NCBI RefSeq assembly: GCF_009707955.1
Contig: NZ_WMDQ01000006.1
Span: 1-64,000 of the forward strand
DNA from: Flavobacterium sp. LC2016-13
GTDB taxonomy: Bacteria; Bacteroidota; Bacteroidia; Flavobacteriales; Flavobacteriaceae
Length of the DNA stretch: 64,000 bases
Direction: 5' to 3'
Of the stretch, positions 24,362 to 34,225 are shown in pieces. How positions within the stretch are numbered: position 1 is the first letter of the stretch; each line of letters opens with the position of its first letter. Made by a program: the position numbers and the translations under genes. The notes below the pieces were generated by a model. That model did not search any database, had not been told where the DNA came from, and saw nothing but the letters and a program-made list of their open reading frames with translations.

Positions 24362-25429
24362 TTATTGGTAGGCTGAAATTAATTTGTTTATCACAACCTC
24401 TTCTGAATAATTCTCTACAACTAACTGTTTCAAATTATTGCTCATTTCTTTTCTAAATGAATCATTCTGAATCATTTTCGACAATTGTTTTTTCGTTTCA
24501 GTACTAGAAGACGGATCAAACAATAATCCGTTTACTTCATTTTTAATAACAACCGAACAATACCCGACGTTTGTAGAAACTACGGCCAAATTTGCCAATC
24601 CGTATTCTAACAATGTAACCGGAAAACCTTCTTGTGTTGATGATAACACACCTATTGTGGCTTGCGATAAAATGTGTTTAACATCATTTTTACTGCCGTA
24701 CAAATGTATATCGTTTTCCAGCGAATGCAATTTTATAAAATCTTTTAAAACATCAGAATAAGCATCAAAATAATCTTTTCCTATCAAATGTAAACTCCAA
24801 TCTAATTCATTCAGTTTTAATGCTAAAAATGCTTCTAAAATTAAAATATGATTTTTAGGATTTTTTAGATTTGCCAAAAATACAATCCTTTTGCCATTTA
24901 TTCCCTTTAAAGTTGTTTCCGGTTTAAAAACATTTTCAGAAGCTGTAAAATTAGGGATAAAAATGACATTTGAACATTTCATGTTTTTTTTGCTCCATTC
25001 TTTCAATTGAAGATTAACCACAAAAATGGAAGAAAAAAACATTGATAAAAAGATTAAAACCCGGTTCTCTTTTTTCGTTTCCTTAGCCCTTGTTCCGTAA
25101 TGATCGTGCCAAACGATTTTTACTTTTGGCAATGTCAGTTTTACTAAAACTGCTATAAAAAACGACGAACTATGCGCATGTAATATTTCTATTTTATTGG
25201 AAACAATATATTTTCGTAATCTTAAAATTGCCGAAAAATCCAAGCTTCTTTTTTTTTGCAGAAAGAGATAGGAAACATCCGGATGAATCTGATCCTTCAA
25301 ACTTCCTTCTTTTCGGGTTGCAACCAAACCAGAAAAAGTTATTTTTCCGGCTAACGCATTGGCATAATTTACCGCCATTCGTTCAGCACCGCCGGCATCT
25401 AAAGAATCTATTAATTGTGCAATTCTCAT
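24362..25429 (-). CDS. Glycosyltransferase family 4 protein
   Basis: The 355-residue GT-B enzyme has the family 4 donor-site motif EGFPVTLLE (about 283-291), the E-x7-E signature, and an N-terminal RIAQLIDSLDAGGAERMA loop used for acceptor and phosphate contacts. VSTNVG and SVVIKNEVNGLLFD follow as expected. It retains configuration and acts on the cytoplasmic face. It lies 3 bases after its upstream neighbour and 7 bases before the ligase-like gene. Sugar specificity cannot be predicted. Confidence 0.87.
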   Translation of the reverse strand: MRIAQLIDSLDAGGAERMAVNYANALAGKITFSGLVATRKEGSLKDQIHPDVSYLFLQKKRSLDFSAILRLRKYIVSNKIEILHAHSSSFFIAVLVKLTLPKVKIVWHDHYGTRAKETKKENRVLIFLSMFFSSIFVVNLQLKEWSKKNMKCSNVIFIPNFTASENVFKPETTLKGINGKRIVFLANLKNPKNHILILEAFLALKLNELDWSLHLIGKDYFDAYSDVLKDFIKLHSLENDIHLYGSKNDVKHILSQATIGVLSSTQEGFPVTLLEYGLANLAVVSTNVGYCSVVIKNEVNGLLFDPSSSTETKKQLSKMIQNDSFRKEMSNNLKQLVVENYSEEVVINKLISAYQ

Positions 25430-25432
25430 TGT

Positions 25433-26542
25433 TTATAATAACTTTTTAATTTCGTCTTCAAAAAACTCAGTTGTATAGGTTTGTGACCATTTTGAAGCTA
25501 GTTTACTTTTGATTGCAAAAGCAGTTTCTTCATCTACCATTTTTTCTATTTGAATACTGTCGTTTTCTAAATTCATTTCGATTAAAATACCACGATTTCC
25601 AAAATCGAGCATAAACGGAACACAGGAAACTTTCGTCGCTACAGGAACACATTCCCAAAACATACCTTCTGCAATTGCTTTTGGCCAGCCTTCGCTTTTA
25701 GAAGGCAAAATAACAAAATGGCTTTTTTGATAAGCTTTTTTTATTACTTCCTGATTTTGGTTTCCCTGCAAAAAGACATGATTTTCTAATTTATTTTCCT
25801 TTATGTAAAGTTCCAGATTATTTTTTTCTACACCATCACCGTATAAATTCAAAATAACATTTCGTCCGTTTTCAATTAATCTCTGAATCAGTTTTATAGC
25901 ATAAAGCGGATTTTTTCCAATGACAAGACTTCCAACAAAAACAAATTCTATTGTTATAGATAAATCACTTTTTGTTACAATTTCTTTCTCTGTTTCTGAG
26001 TAAGTTGCTGTAAAAAATGATTTTATATTTTTGGATTGATTTTCCCAACTTCCATAAACTAAAACCTGCATGTTTCGGGTTAAAAATGTATTGTTCAGAA
26101 TCCATTTTTGTAAACGATATGAACGTGGCTGTTTACTATTTGGATCCCAATTTCCGGCATATTTAGTGGTTTTCTTTTTATGCGGAAAAAATATCTGAAC
26201 CAAACAACCCAATAATCCTATATTTCCGGGACAACGCAAATGAATATGATCTGCATTTTTCATCGCCTTAAACAACACAAAAAGATTATAGAAATTAAAA
26301 ACAAATGATTTTAAAATCTGTTTTAATGAGTTAAGATTGGTGTCTAATAATTTATAATGATTGTGAACCTTAAAAGGTATTTCGGCAATCAACAATCCTC
26401 TATCCGTTTCCCAAACAGGGCAACAAAAACTGACATCGGCATATTTTTGCCAAACGTTTAGTTCTTTAATATACGGACTATATGCAAATGCTTTTTCATC
26501 TTTGTAGATAAGCGGCGCATTCGAAACAATTAATAATTTCAT
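25433..26542 (-). CDS. Glycosyltransferase, GT4-like
   Basis: The 369-residue protein has a GT-B layout, with a C-terminal domain containing VFVGSLVIGKNPLYAIKLI, LNLYGDGVEKNNLE and the donor-site motif SEGWPKAIAEGMFWECVPV (E-x7-E). Residues 1-180 hold the weaker acceptor domain. It shares one base with the upstream acyltransferase gene (26542), so expression is tightly linked. The sugar and linkage are unknown. Confidence 0.83.
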   Translation of the reverse strand: MKLLIVSNAPLIYKDEKAFAYSPYIKELNVWQKYADVSFCCPVWETDRGLLIAEIPFKVHNHYKLLDTNLNSLKQILKSFVFNFYNLFVLFKAMKNADHIHLRCPGNIGLLGCLVQIFFPHKKKTTKYAGNWDPNSKQPRSYRLQKWILNNTFLTRNMQVLVYGSWENQSKNIKSFFTATYSETEKEIVTKSDLSITIEFVFVGSLVIGKNPLYAIKLIQRLIENGRNVILNLYGDGVEKNNLELYIKENKLENHVFLQGNQNQEVIKKAYQKSHFVILPSKSEGWPKAIAEGMFWECVPVATKVSCVPFMLDFGNRGILIEMNLENDSIQIEKMVDEETAFAIKSKLASKWSQTYTTEFFEDEIKKLL

Positions 26543-27096
26543 TAAATATATTTTTTTGATCCGCTTTGCGAAATTACAATCGCGGGAACGCCTAATACAA
26601 CCGCATTATCTGCAACTGAAGAATTGACCAAAGAACAGGCACCGACTAAAACATTATTGCCAATAGTTATTTTTCCGGCGATAACGGAATTTGCACCAAT
26701 ATAAATATCATCGCCTAAAACAGGAACTCCTCTTTGATCTTCGTTTCCAGAAACGCCAATCGTAACACCTTGCGAAATATTGCAATTGTTTCCGATAACA
26801 GCTTTTGCATTAATTATGATTCCGCCAAAATGACCAATATAAAAAGAATGTCCAATTTTTGCAGAAGACGGAATCGAAATTCCGGTCATAATTTCAATTG
26901 TTTTTTGCCATAATAATGTCAAAAACAAAAGCGGAATTCTAAACAGTTTCCATTTTACATTGTCATAAAAAAAATGCGCAATGCGGTGTTGAAAAACAGC
27001 CCAAAAACCTTGTGTAAAAAATACAATGGCAAAAAAATTACCTCCGTATTTTTTATATTTTTTATAATCTGAATTAATTATTTGTAGTAAAGTCAT
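26542..27096 (-). CDS. Hexapeptide-repeat acyltransferase, serine acetyltransferase-like
   Basis: The 184-residue protein has an N-terminal helical part and a left-handed beta helix (about 75-175) with repeated [IV]G-x4 units such as AVIGNNCNISQGVTIG and GKITIGNNVLVGACS. The GHFGGIIIN segment carries the probable catalytic histidine. It resembles CysE and the colanic/capsule O-acetyltransferases. In this locus it more probably O-acetylates a sugar than makes O-acetylserine. One-base overlap with the following glycosyltransferase. Confidence 0.82.
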   Translation of the reverse strand: MTLLQIINSDYKKYKKYGGNFFAIVFFTQGFWAVFQHRIAHFFYDNVKWKLFRIPLLFLTLLWQKTIEIMTGISIPSSAKIGHSFYIGHFGGIIINAKAVIGNNCNISQGVTIGVSGNEDQRGVPVLGDDIYIGANSVIAGKITIGNNVLVGACSLVNSSVADNAVVLGVPAIVISQSGSKKYI

Positions 27097-27108
27097 CTTC
27101 GTTTTGAG

Positions 27109-28113
27109 TTATTCCTTATCTAATACCGGTTTATTAAAAATCAAACTCCACCAGCCAATTGTTCTTCCCATGGCTTCGGTAAAAGCTGCTTTTTTATCAC
27201 TGCCCGTAATTACATTCGTAAATCGTATTAGCGTTAGCAAAATAGTAATTGCATTCCATTTTAGACGCGATTTCACGTTTGGATTTGAATTTTTAACACG
27301 CCAAACATACCAACCGTTTCTAACGACCATTTTGCCATACAAATATTGGTTCGGTCTTCCTGATGCGGCATGAAAGTGCCCCAGTTTTGCTGCTGTATTA
27401 ATATATAATTTTCCTGTTTTAGCAACTCTTAATGTAAAATCAGCATCTTCATATAATCCGTAACCTGCGAAATATTCTGAAAAAGAAAGTTTCTCAAAAA
27501 CCGATTTTTTAAAAGATGAAACGCCTCCCATTAATTGTTCTACTTCATATATTTTATCTGTTGGCGGTAAAAAACTAACGCTTCTGCCGTGCGAAAATAA
27601 CGGAGAAAAACCCGGAGGACAATCGCTGTCGAGATTTAGTTTTTTTCTTAATATAAAACGGCTTCCGTCTTTACGTTTCCAGCCATCAAAATAAAATTCA
27701 TTTATTGTCGGGATATAATTTTCCGGAGTTTTCTCCCATTTTACTTCATTCGTAATAAAACCTCCCACGCCAAGAGCTTCAGGAAACAAATTATAAGTAT
27801 CCAGCAGGTTTTTAAAATAGTCTGTTTCTAAAATGGTATCATCATCAAGAAAACAAACAATTTCCATAGTATTGTTTACCTTGTTGATACCAAAATTTCT
27901 TTGTTTGGTAAGTCCGCGATTTGCATTGTCAACCAAATAATAGTTTAAATTTTCAAATTGATTTTGACTTATAATAACTTCTGTTTCATTGTTTAATGAA
28001 CCATCAATAATTAAAATCTCATCGGGATAAATGGTTTGTTTATGAACCGATTGCAATAATTTCAGCAAAGGTTCAGGACGCATATACGTACAAATGATTA
28101 GAGAAAATTTCAT
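27109..28113 (-). CDS. Glycosyltransferase family 2 protein
   Basis: The 334-residue GT-A enzyme starts FSLIICTYMRPEPLLKLLQS, has the nucleotide-sugar aspartate in ILIIDGS and the metal-binding DDDT in VCFLDDDTIL (about 92-95). A second acidic motif FAGYGLYEDADFTLR (ED of the inverting base) lies around residue 215. The C-terminus is helical and probably membrane-associated. It overlaps the upstream glycosyltransferase gene by 4 bases (ATGA). Confidence 0.87.
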   Translation of the reverse strand: MKFSLIICTYMRPEPLLKLLQSVHKQTIYPDEILIIDGSLNNETEVIISQNQFENLNYYLVDNANRGLTKQRNFGINKVNNTMEIVCFLDDDTILETDYFKNLLDTYNLFPEALGVGGFITNEVKWEKTPENYIPTINEFYFDGWKRKDGSRFILRKKLNLDSDCPPGFSPLFSHGRSVSFLPPTDKIYEVEQLMGGVSSFKKSVFEKLSFSEYFAGYGLYEDADFTLRVAKTGKLYINTAAKLGHFHAASGRPNQYLYGKMVVRNGWYVWRVKNSNPNVKSRLKWNAITILLTLIRFTNVITGSDKKAAFTEAMGRTIGWWSLIFNKPVLDKE

Positions 28114-29651
28114 GCTTTATTGATTAGTTCATTTGCCCAATACAAACTTCGCTTCCATTCTTTCTGAAACTTAAAATAATATTTTATCGGGTTTTTAACA
28201 GATTGATTTCTATAGTATTTAAAGAACAAAATGGTTTTGTATCCGTTATGCTGTTCTTTGGTTTCATGCAAAAGTTTATACAATGTTATCGTTGGCGATG
28301 GTTTTGGTTTGATTTCATCATTGCTCCAAAGTAAGCTTGGTTTTGTTCTAAAGCCTCCAATTGGCGCTTTTAAATGTAATATTTCCGGAGTTGGAAAATA
28401 CAAAACATCGCATCCTGAATTGCGAATCTGCATTCCAAAATCAGTGTCTTCACCAAATCCAAATTCATATCGTAAATCAAACTGAACATTTTTGACTGCT
28501 TCACTTTTAACAAAACTACATCCTGAACCAAAAGCGCTCCATTGAAATATTTCTTTGATTGTTTGCTTTTCGTTTTCCTGAAAACATCTAAACGTAACCG
28601 CTTTACATTTATATTGAGAAATCAGATCAATTGCTGATTCAATAAAATTTTCATTAAATCTAATATCGTCATCCGCAAAAAAGATCCATTCACTTTCAAC
28701 CTGATCTAAAGCAACATTTCTGGCATTGCAAGCGCCCGTTTGGTTTATAAATGTGTGTTTTATTTTAAACGGCCAATTTTCAGAAACTAAATAATCAAGT
28801 TCTGATGTGCTTTGTAAATCAGGATTTTGTTCTACAATAATGACGTTTTTTGGTAAATGTGTCTGTTTTGATAAATCTACCAAAACATCATACAAATATT
28901 TTTTTCTGCCAATAGTAGGAATTAAAATATCTACGGTTTGTGAATCGATTGCTTTTGTTGAAGCGTTAACTTCAATTTTATCCAGTTTTATAGTATTGTT
29001 ATTTCTGTTCTTAAAAAAGAGGCTATAAATCGATGCTAAAACAGGAAATTTGAATTCATAAACCATTAAATTTAAAAACAGCAAAAAGATCCATCTTGTT
29101 CTGTAATGTTGTTTTACAAACTTAAAGAGTGTAAAGTTTGAAGGTTTTACGGTTGCATTTATATTATTCGTTGCTAATAATTTTGGCTCAGAATAACATA
29201 ATAATCCTAACGGCATGCAAACTTTGGCGATAGAACTTAAATAATAATCAAAATCTGAATCCGGTTTTATTTTGTTTTTTACTTCTAATAATACCGTTGC
29301 GTGAATAACGCCAACCAAACCGCTCATTATCCAAGTTGGATATGTTACCTTTTTATTGATTTTAATAAATGGCGATTCATCAATGTAGCCTATTTTTTTT
29401 CCTAAAAAACTGATTTCATTCGGGTTATAAGACAACATCATTTTGTTGTGATGAAAAACAGAATCTATTGCATCTAAATTCAAAAATTCCTGGTGATTTT
29501 CGTGGCACCAAATTATTTTCGACTGCGGATTTTGTATCGCCAAATCTAGTAATACAGTAGCTATAGTTGCTTTTTTATCAAAAGATAAAATCGCATTACC
29601 TTTTGAAATAACCTTTACTACTTTATTATGATTATGATATAATAGAACCAA
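28110..29651 (-). CDS. Double-domain glycosyltransferase, GT2 C-terminal half
   Basis: At 513 residues this is much longer than a typical GT2. The C-terminal part (about 230-513) is a complete GT-A domain: VDILIPTIGRKKYLYDVL, IIVEQNPDLQ, FFADDDIRF (DDD) and FGFGEDTDFGMQI. Residues 1-225 resemble a degenerate GT-A domain: they lack a DxD but retain a later FDYYLSSIAKVCMPLG segment like that around the base region of family 2 enzymes. It may use a TTG start, 2 bases after the upstream stop; the next ATG is about 70 codons in. Cytoplasmic or peripheral at the membrane. Confidence 0.78.
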   Translation of the reverse strand: MVLLYHNHNKVVKVISKGNAILSFDKKATIATVLLDLAIQNPQSKIIWCHENHQEFLNLDAIDSVFHHNKMMLSYNPNEISFLGKKIGYIDESPFIKINKKVTYPTWIMSGLVGVIHATVLLEVKNKIKPDSDFDYYLSSIAKVCMPLGLLCYSEPKLLATNNINATVKPSNFTLFKFVKQHYRTRWIFLLFLNLMVYEFKFPVLASIYSLFFKNRNNNTIKLDKIEVNASTKAIDSQTVDILIPTIGRKKYLYDVLVDLSKQTHLPKNVIIVEQNPDLQSTSELDYLVSENWPFKIKHTFINQTGACNARNVALDQVESEWIFFADDDIRFNENFIESAIDLISQYKCKAVTFRCFQENEKQTIKEIFQWSAFGSGCSFVKSEAVKNVQFDLRYEFGFGEDTDFGMQIRNSGCDVLYFPTPEILHLKAPIGGFRTKPSLLWSNDEIKPKPSPTITLYKLLHETKEQHNGYKTILFFKYYRNQSVKNPIKYYFKFQKEWKRSLYWANELINKA

Positions 29652-29653
29652 AA

Positions 29654-30799
29654 CTAAGCGATTAAGGATTTATAAAATTCAATATTTTTTTTGGCTAAAA
29701 CCTGAATGTCGAAACATTTCTCGACCTTTTCTCTGGCTGATTTTCCTGCTTTTAAACATAATGTTTCATCGTCTAAAAACTGAATTATTCTTTGTGCGTA
29801 TAAGGCGTGATCTTTAGGATCTACTAAAAAACCGTTTTCACCGTCGTCGATCATTTCGCTTGCCCAGCCCACATTTGAAGCTACAATAGGTTTTTCTAAA
29901 GCCATAGCTTCTAACCACGAAACGGGAAAAGCTTCGGCAAAAGATGGAAAAACACATACTTTTGATTCGAGAATTTTTTGTCTGATTTGGTCGTACGGAA
30001 CGCCTCCAAGATATTCAACATTTTTGAATGCTTTCTCTGAGAAAAGATCCTGCATCATTTGCCATGTTGAAGAATTTCCGGAGATAATATCCGGAACATC
30101 TCTGCCTATTAAAATTAATTTGGCTTCAGGATTATTTTCTACAACTTTATTAAAAATCAACGGTAACTCCAAAAGTCCTTTTTTACGAATAAGGCTTCCA
30201 AAATATAAAATGTTCTGGCCGGTTTCATTATTTTGGTTTCCCGGTTGAAACAATTGAGAATCTATAGGATTTGGAATAATTCCGAATTTTTTATTTAAAC
30301 CAAAAACAAAATTCGTTTTATCTGCTGTAAACTGGCTTACTGACAGTAATTTGTCTGCTTTTTGCAAAGCTCTTTTTTCATGAAACTTGTTTACCCATTT
30401 TACCGGACGATTGTCTAAATGACAAAAATAAGCGTCAGATCCGTTTAATCTTATGATTAGCGGACATGATTTTGGTTTTATAAAAGATGAAATTCCGGTC
30501 CAGTCAGGCGCTTCAACTAAATCTATTTCTTTATCTGAATATAGCTTATCGATGATTTTTTCAATTTTTTTTCTTGTAAAAAACCATGATAATCCTTTTA
30601 CTTTTACATTTTTTATCTGTTGAATAAGTACGCCATTGTCATCAAAAAAAGTATCTTCTTTTTGACCGTATACAAGAACTCTTACTTCAACGCCCTGATC
30701 TAATAAACCAATGGCCAGATTTTTAATACTTGTCCCGAGTCCTCCTGAATTTCCTGTTTTTGCGTGCGGATATTCTGGTGTTAAAAAGGCTATTTTCAT
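29654..30799 (-). CDS. Glycosyltransferase family 4 protein
   Basis: This 381-residue GT-B enzyme has the N-terminal loop YPHAKTGNSGGLGTSIKNLA, the donor-domain start ILYFGSLIRKKGLLELP, LILIGRD and the E-x7-E motif AEAFPVSWLEAMALEKP (about 290-306), then VASNVGWASEMI. Domain order and length are standard. It is separated by 3 bases from the SGNH gene upstream. Confidence 0.88.
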   Translation of the reverse strand: MKIAFLTPEYPHAKTGNSGGLGTSIKNLAIGLLDQGVEVRVLVYGQKEDTFFDDNGVLIQQIKNVKVKGLSWFFTRKKIEKIIDKLYSDKEIDLVEAPDWTGISSFIKPKSCPLIIRLNGSDAYFCHLDNRPVKWVNKFHEKRALQKADKLLSVSQFTADKTNFVFGLNKKFGIIPNPIDSQLFQPGNQNNETGQNILYFGSLIRKKGLLELPLIFNKVVENNPEAKLILIGRDVPDIISGNSSTWQMMQDLFSEKAFKNVEYLGGVPYDQIRQKILESKVCVFPSFAEAFPVSWLEAMALEKPIVASNVGWASEMIDDGENGFLVDPKDHALYAQRIIQFLDDETLCLKAGKSAREKVEKCFDIQVLAKKNIEFYKSLIA

Positions 30800-30802
30800 G
30801 TT

Positions 30803-31684
30803 TTATTTCTTAAAAAAATCTTTTAAAATTCTGGCTGTAAACATTCTTGATCCCGTATCTGTCATGTGTCCGCATGAAGAAAAATATTTATTTTCGACTA
30901 CGACATTTTCATAATTATAAATTTCGGGATATGCTTTTTTTACTTTATCAAAATAATTCATACCGGTAACATTTTCGCACATTGGTGTCATCACGGCGAT
31001 GAAATTAATGTTATTGGCTTTGCAAAGATTTTTAATTTCTTCGTAATATTTATTGTGAGGCAACGGATTTAAATTGACAATATTATTTTTCATATTGCCA
31101 TTTTTATGTTTTTCTAACGGATAATAACCCAGATTATCTAACGCATTTGTTTTTTTATGGATTAGCGTAAAAAACGTTTCCCTGAAACCAATTTTAGTGT
31201 CATATTTAATATATCTGTAAAAGGGAATATAATACAGTTCATTAAAGTTTTCCTGAGATGAAAAATGGTCTTTAATCACTGTTGAATTATGAATATAAGG
31301 CAAAAACAAAGCTGCGATACCTTCGGCTTCGTGATCGTTAGAAAGGTTTAAATCTGCTTCGAGAATTACGTTTTTAATTTCGTATTTTCTTTCAATCATT
31401 AACTTTAACATTAATGAAGCCTCAAATAAATGTCCGCCGCTCATTCCGTAATTAAAGGCTTTTAATCCTTTGTCTTCAAACATTTGCGACACAAAATGAT
31501 TATTCGCTCTTGAAGATCCCAGAATTACAACATCTAGTTTTTGAGGTTTTGAATTAAAAACGGTTTCAATTTTTCCTCTGTTTTTAGATTGCAAAAAAAC
31601 AGCGGTATAAAGTCCGTCTAACGCGACGGCAATCAATATCGTAATGATTAAAACTTTAGCGGTATATATTATAAATTTCTTCAT
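30803..31684 (-). CDS. Membrane-anchored SGNH/DltD-like protein, partner of the MBOAT protein
   Basis: The 293-residue protein has one N-terminal membrane helix (about 5-27) and an extracytoplasmic SGNH-like domain. Block I is VVILGSSRANNHF (56-64), with the nucleophile S57 or S58 of GSSRA. The C-terminal histidine is H273 in SSCGHMTDTGSRMF, the expected place of the DxxH block, but the aspartate position is S270. Such proteins (AlgX, AlgJ, DltD, PatB) accept acyl groups from an MBOAT partner and pass them to a glycan. It shares one base with the MBOAT gene at 31684. Confidence 0.75.
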   Translation of the reverse strand: MKKFIIYTAKVLIITILIAVALDGLYTAVFLQSKNRGKIETVFNSKPQKLDVVILGSSRANNHFVSQMFEDKGLKAFNYGMSGGHLFEASLMLKLMIERKYEIKNVILEADLNLSNDHEAEGIAALFLPYIHNSTVIKDHFSSQENFNELYYIPFYRYIKYDTKIGFRETFFTLIHKKTNALDNLGYYPLEKHKNGNMKNNIVNLNPLPHNKYYEEIKNLCKANNINFIAVMTPMCENVTGMNYFDKVKKAYPEIYNYENVVVENKYFSSCGHMTDTGSRMFTARILKDFFKK

Positions 31685-33117
31685 TAAAACTGAAAATATA
31701 TAAATTCTTTATAATCTGAAAATGTTCCAAAAGCCATGATAGCCAATATTGCCAGCGACAATTTTAAAATGCTTCTTTTTCCTGAAAGCGGTTCTATTTG
31801 GTTTCGATTGTTCCATTCAATTAAAACAAAAACACCAATTACAAGCAATAATTCATAACTATATCGCTCATTAGCGAGATATTGAAAACTGAAATCGTGA
31901 TTGGTAATAATTCGTTTTAGATACAAAACAGCATCTGTAATGGTTTTGGCCCTAAAAAATACCCAGGCAACACAGGTTAAGAAAAAGGTATATAAAATAC
32001 TCATAACTACTTTTGCAGAATCAAAATCAAATTTGAGTTTAATAGCATCCATATTATTACGATTGCTGTTTGATAAAAGCAATGGCAGGAAGTAAACGGC
32101 ATTTATGAATCCCCAGACGATATACGTCCAATTGGCGCCATGCCAAAATCCGCTGACAACAAAAATGATAAATGTATTTCTGATTTTCATCCAGATTCCG
32201 CCTTTGCTTCCGCCTAACGGAATGTACAAATAATCGCGAAACCATGACGACAACGAAATATGCCAACGACGCCAAAACTCTGCAATATCTCTTGAGAAAT
32301 AAGGATAATTAAAGTTTCGAAGTAAATCTAACCCAAACAGTTTTGATACTCCCAATGCGATATCTGAATATCCTGAAAAGTCTCCGTAAATTTGAAATGC
32401 AAAATAAATAGCTCCCATAATTAAGGAGAAGGAATTGACAGATGTATAATTGTCAAAAATTGCATTTGCATACGTGGCGCAAGTATCTGCAATAATTACT
32501 TTTTTTACTAATCCCCAAACAATTTGATAAACTCCTTCTTTGGCAATCTGAAAATCAAATTCTCTTTTTACTTTTACCTGAGGCAATAAGTGCGTGGCTC
32601 TTTCGATTGGTCCGGCAACCAAAAGCGGAAAATAACTTACGAATAATGAATAATCTACAAAGTTATATTCGGCTTTTATTCTCTTGAAATAAATATCTAT
32701 TACGTACGATAAACCGTGAAAAGTATAAAATGAAATTCCGACCGGAAGAATAACATTCAATAAAATTGGACTTGCTTTAAATCCTGCAGAGTTTAATAAA
32801 TCTGAGAATGAGGCAGCAAAAAAGTTATAATATTTAAAGATTCCCAGGAAACCTAAATTGACTAAAATACTAAGCCAAAACCAAAATTTTCGACTGTTTT
32901 CTGATTTTCCTTTTTCGATTTGAATTCCGGTATAATAGTCCAGAAATGTCGAAAAAACCAATAAAAATAGGAATCTCCAATCCCAACAAGAATAAAAATA
33001 ATAACTGGCAATAATTAATAAAGCATTTTGTGTGCTTTTGTTTTTATTGAAAACAAACCAATACAGGAAGAACACGATTGGCAAAAAAATAGCAAATGCT
33101 ATGGAGTTAAAAAACAT
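31684..33117 (-). CDS. MBOAT family O-acyltransferase (AlgI-like)
   Basis: MBOAT proteins carry acyl groups across the inner membrane for glycan O-acylation. The 477-residue protein has about 11 membrane helices, the family signature RRWHISLSSWFRDYLYIPLG (about 285-304) and the catalytic histidine in VVSGFWHGANW (about 325). It matches AlgI/DltB length. The SGNH protein encoded immediately downstream is the expected partner. The glycan probably receives an acetyl group, but the donor and position are unknown. Confidence 0.9.
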   Translation of the reverse strand: MFFNSIAFAIFLPIVFFLYWFVFNKNKSTQNALLIIASYYFYSCWDWRFLFLLVFSTFLDYYTGIQIEKGKSENSRKFWFWLSILVNLGFLGIFKYYNFFAASFSDLLNSAGFKASPILLNVILPVGISFYTFHGLSYVIDIYFKRIKAEYNFVDYSLFVSYFPLLVAGPIERATHLLPQVKVKREFDFQIAKEGVYQIVWGLVKKVIIADTCATYANAIFDNYTSVNSFSLIMGAIYFAFQIYGDFSGYSDIALGVSKLFGLDLLRNFNYPYFSRDIAEFWRRWHISLSSWFRDYLYIPLGGSKGGIWMKIRNTFIIFVVSGFWHGANWTYIVWGFINAVYFLPLLLSNSNRNNMDAIKLKFDFDSAKVVMSILYTFFLTCVAWVFFRAKTITDAVLYLKRIITNHDFSFQYLANERYSYELLLVIGVFVLIEWNNRNQIEPLSGKRSILKLSLAILAIMAFGTFSDYKEFIYFQF

Positions 33118-33142
33118 CTGTGATATTTATGAAATTTTAAAT

Positions 33143-34225
33143 TTAATTTGTGCTCTCTACAATTAGTTTTAAATGATTTTCTACCATTTTCGGCAAAGAA
33201 AAGGAATTGGCAATTAATTCTCTTGTATTAATCGATATCTTTTTGTTTCCTAAGTAAATGTCCTCAAGAATGTTGGTTAAAGCCTGAGTGTTTTTTGCTT
33301 CAAATATATATCCGTTTTCCTGATTTGTAATTACTTCTGTGTTTCCGCCAACAGCTGTTGTAATTACGGGAACATTTGCCGCAAGACTTTCTAAAATCGA
33401 TAAACTAAAACATTCCATGTGCGTTGGCTGCAGCATATAATCGTATTGCGAAAAAATCTCATTTAGATTGGCTTTGCTTCCTTTTAAAACAAAAACTTTC
33501 TCTAAAGAATATTGTTTAATTTTTTCCAGCAATTTTTCTTTATAAGGTCCGTCTCCGTAAACATCTATTGTAATATCTTCTTTTATTGAAGGTGAAAGCC
33601 CATTTACAGCATCTATTAAATCCTGAATTCCTTTTGATTCTCTTAAATGCGAGGCGACCAAAAAACTGGGTTTAATGTCATTTCTGGTTTCTCTAACCAA
33701 AATGCTGTCGATAATTACGCCGTTATAAATGGTTTGGGTTTTAGATTTTAAATGATTTCCAAAATCCTGCAAAATTGCATTTACGGTATAATCTGAAACG
33801 CCAACAAAAACGTCGATGTATTTTGAAAACAAAAATCCTTTTAGTCTTTTATTGATTCTCTTTTTGAAAGGATATCCGTTTAAAGGTCTCGGATTATGAT
33901 CTACGGCAATAATTTTAGCTTTGGATAATTTGCTGATTTTGGAGAAAAAAGGCGTGCATAATTCTACAAAATGAGTAATAATATAACTGTATTCCGGTTT
34001 GTTTTCCTGGCAAAAAGAAAGGAAATTACTTTCCAGACTTTTTGTTGTATTGCTGTAAATATTCAAATTAGAATATTGGCCGTGGTTCGAATGATTGGGA
34101 AAAAACCAATCGATTTCGATGCCATTTTCTTTGCATTTTTTATCAAAATCCCAGAAAAAATAATCCATACCTCCTACGCGTTCAGGAAGTAATTCATACT
34201 TGCAGATGATAGCAATTTTATTCAT
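33143..34225 (-). CDS. Glycosyltransferase family 4 protein
   Basis: The 360-residue GT-B enzyme starts IAIICKYELLPERVGGMDYF. The donor domain has PSFLVASHLRESKGIQDLI, IDVYGDGPYKEKL, the signature ECFSLSILESLAANVPVI and TAVGGNTEVITN. It overlaps the acyltransferase gene upstream by 8 bases. The family 4 fold is clear, the linkage is not. Confidence 0.87.
   Translation of the reverse strand: MNKIAIICKYELLPERVGGMDYFFWDFDKKCKENGIEIDWFFPNHSNHGQYSNLNIYSNTTKSLESNFLSFCQENKPEYSYIITHFVELCTPFFSKISKLSKAKIIAVDHNPRPLNGYPFKKRINKRLKGFLFSKYIDVFVGVSDYTVNAILQDFGNHLKSKTQTIYNGVIIDSILVRETRNDIKPSFLVASHLRESKGIQDLIDAVNGLSPSIKEDITIDVYGDGPYKEKLLEKIKQYSLEKVFVLKGSKANLNEIFSQYDYMLQPTHMECFSLSILESLAANVPVITTAVGGNTEVITNQENGYIFEAKNTQALTNILEDIYLGNKKISINTRELIANSFSLPKMVENHLKLIVESTN

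Noticed and set aside
28110..29651. Two separate genes joined by a sequencing error
   Set aside because: The frame is continuous with no shift or stop signal between the halves, and long two-domain transferases exist; a fusion is possible but an error is not indicated.
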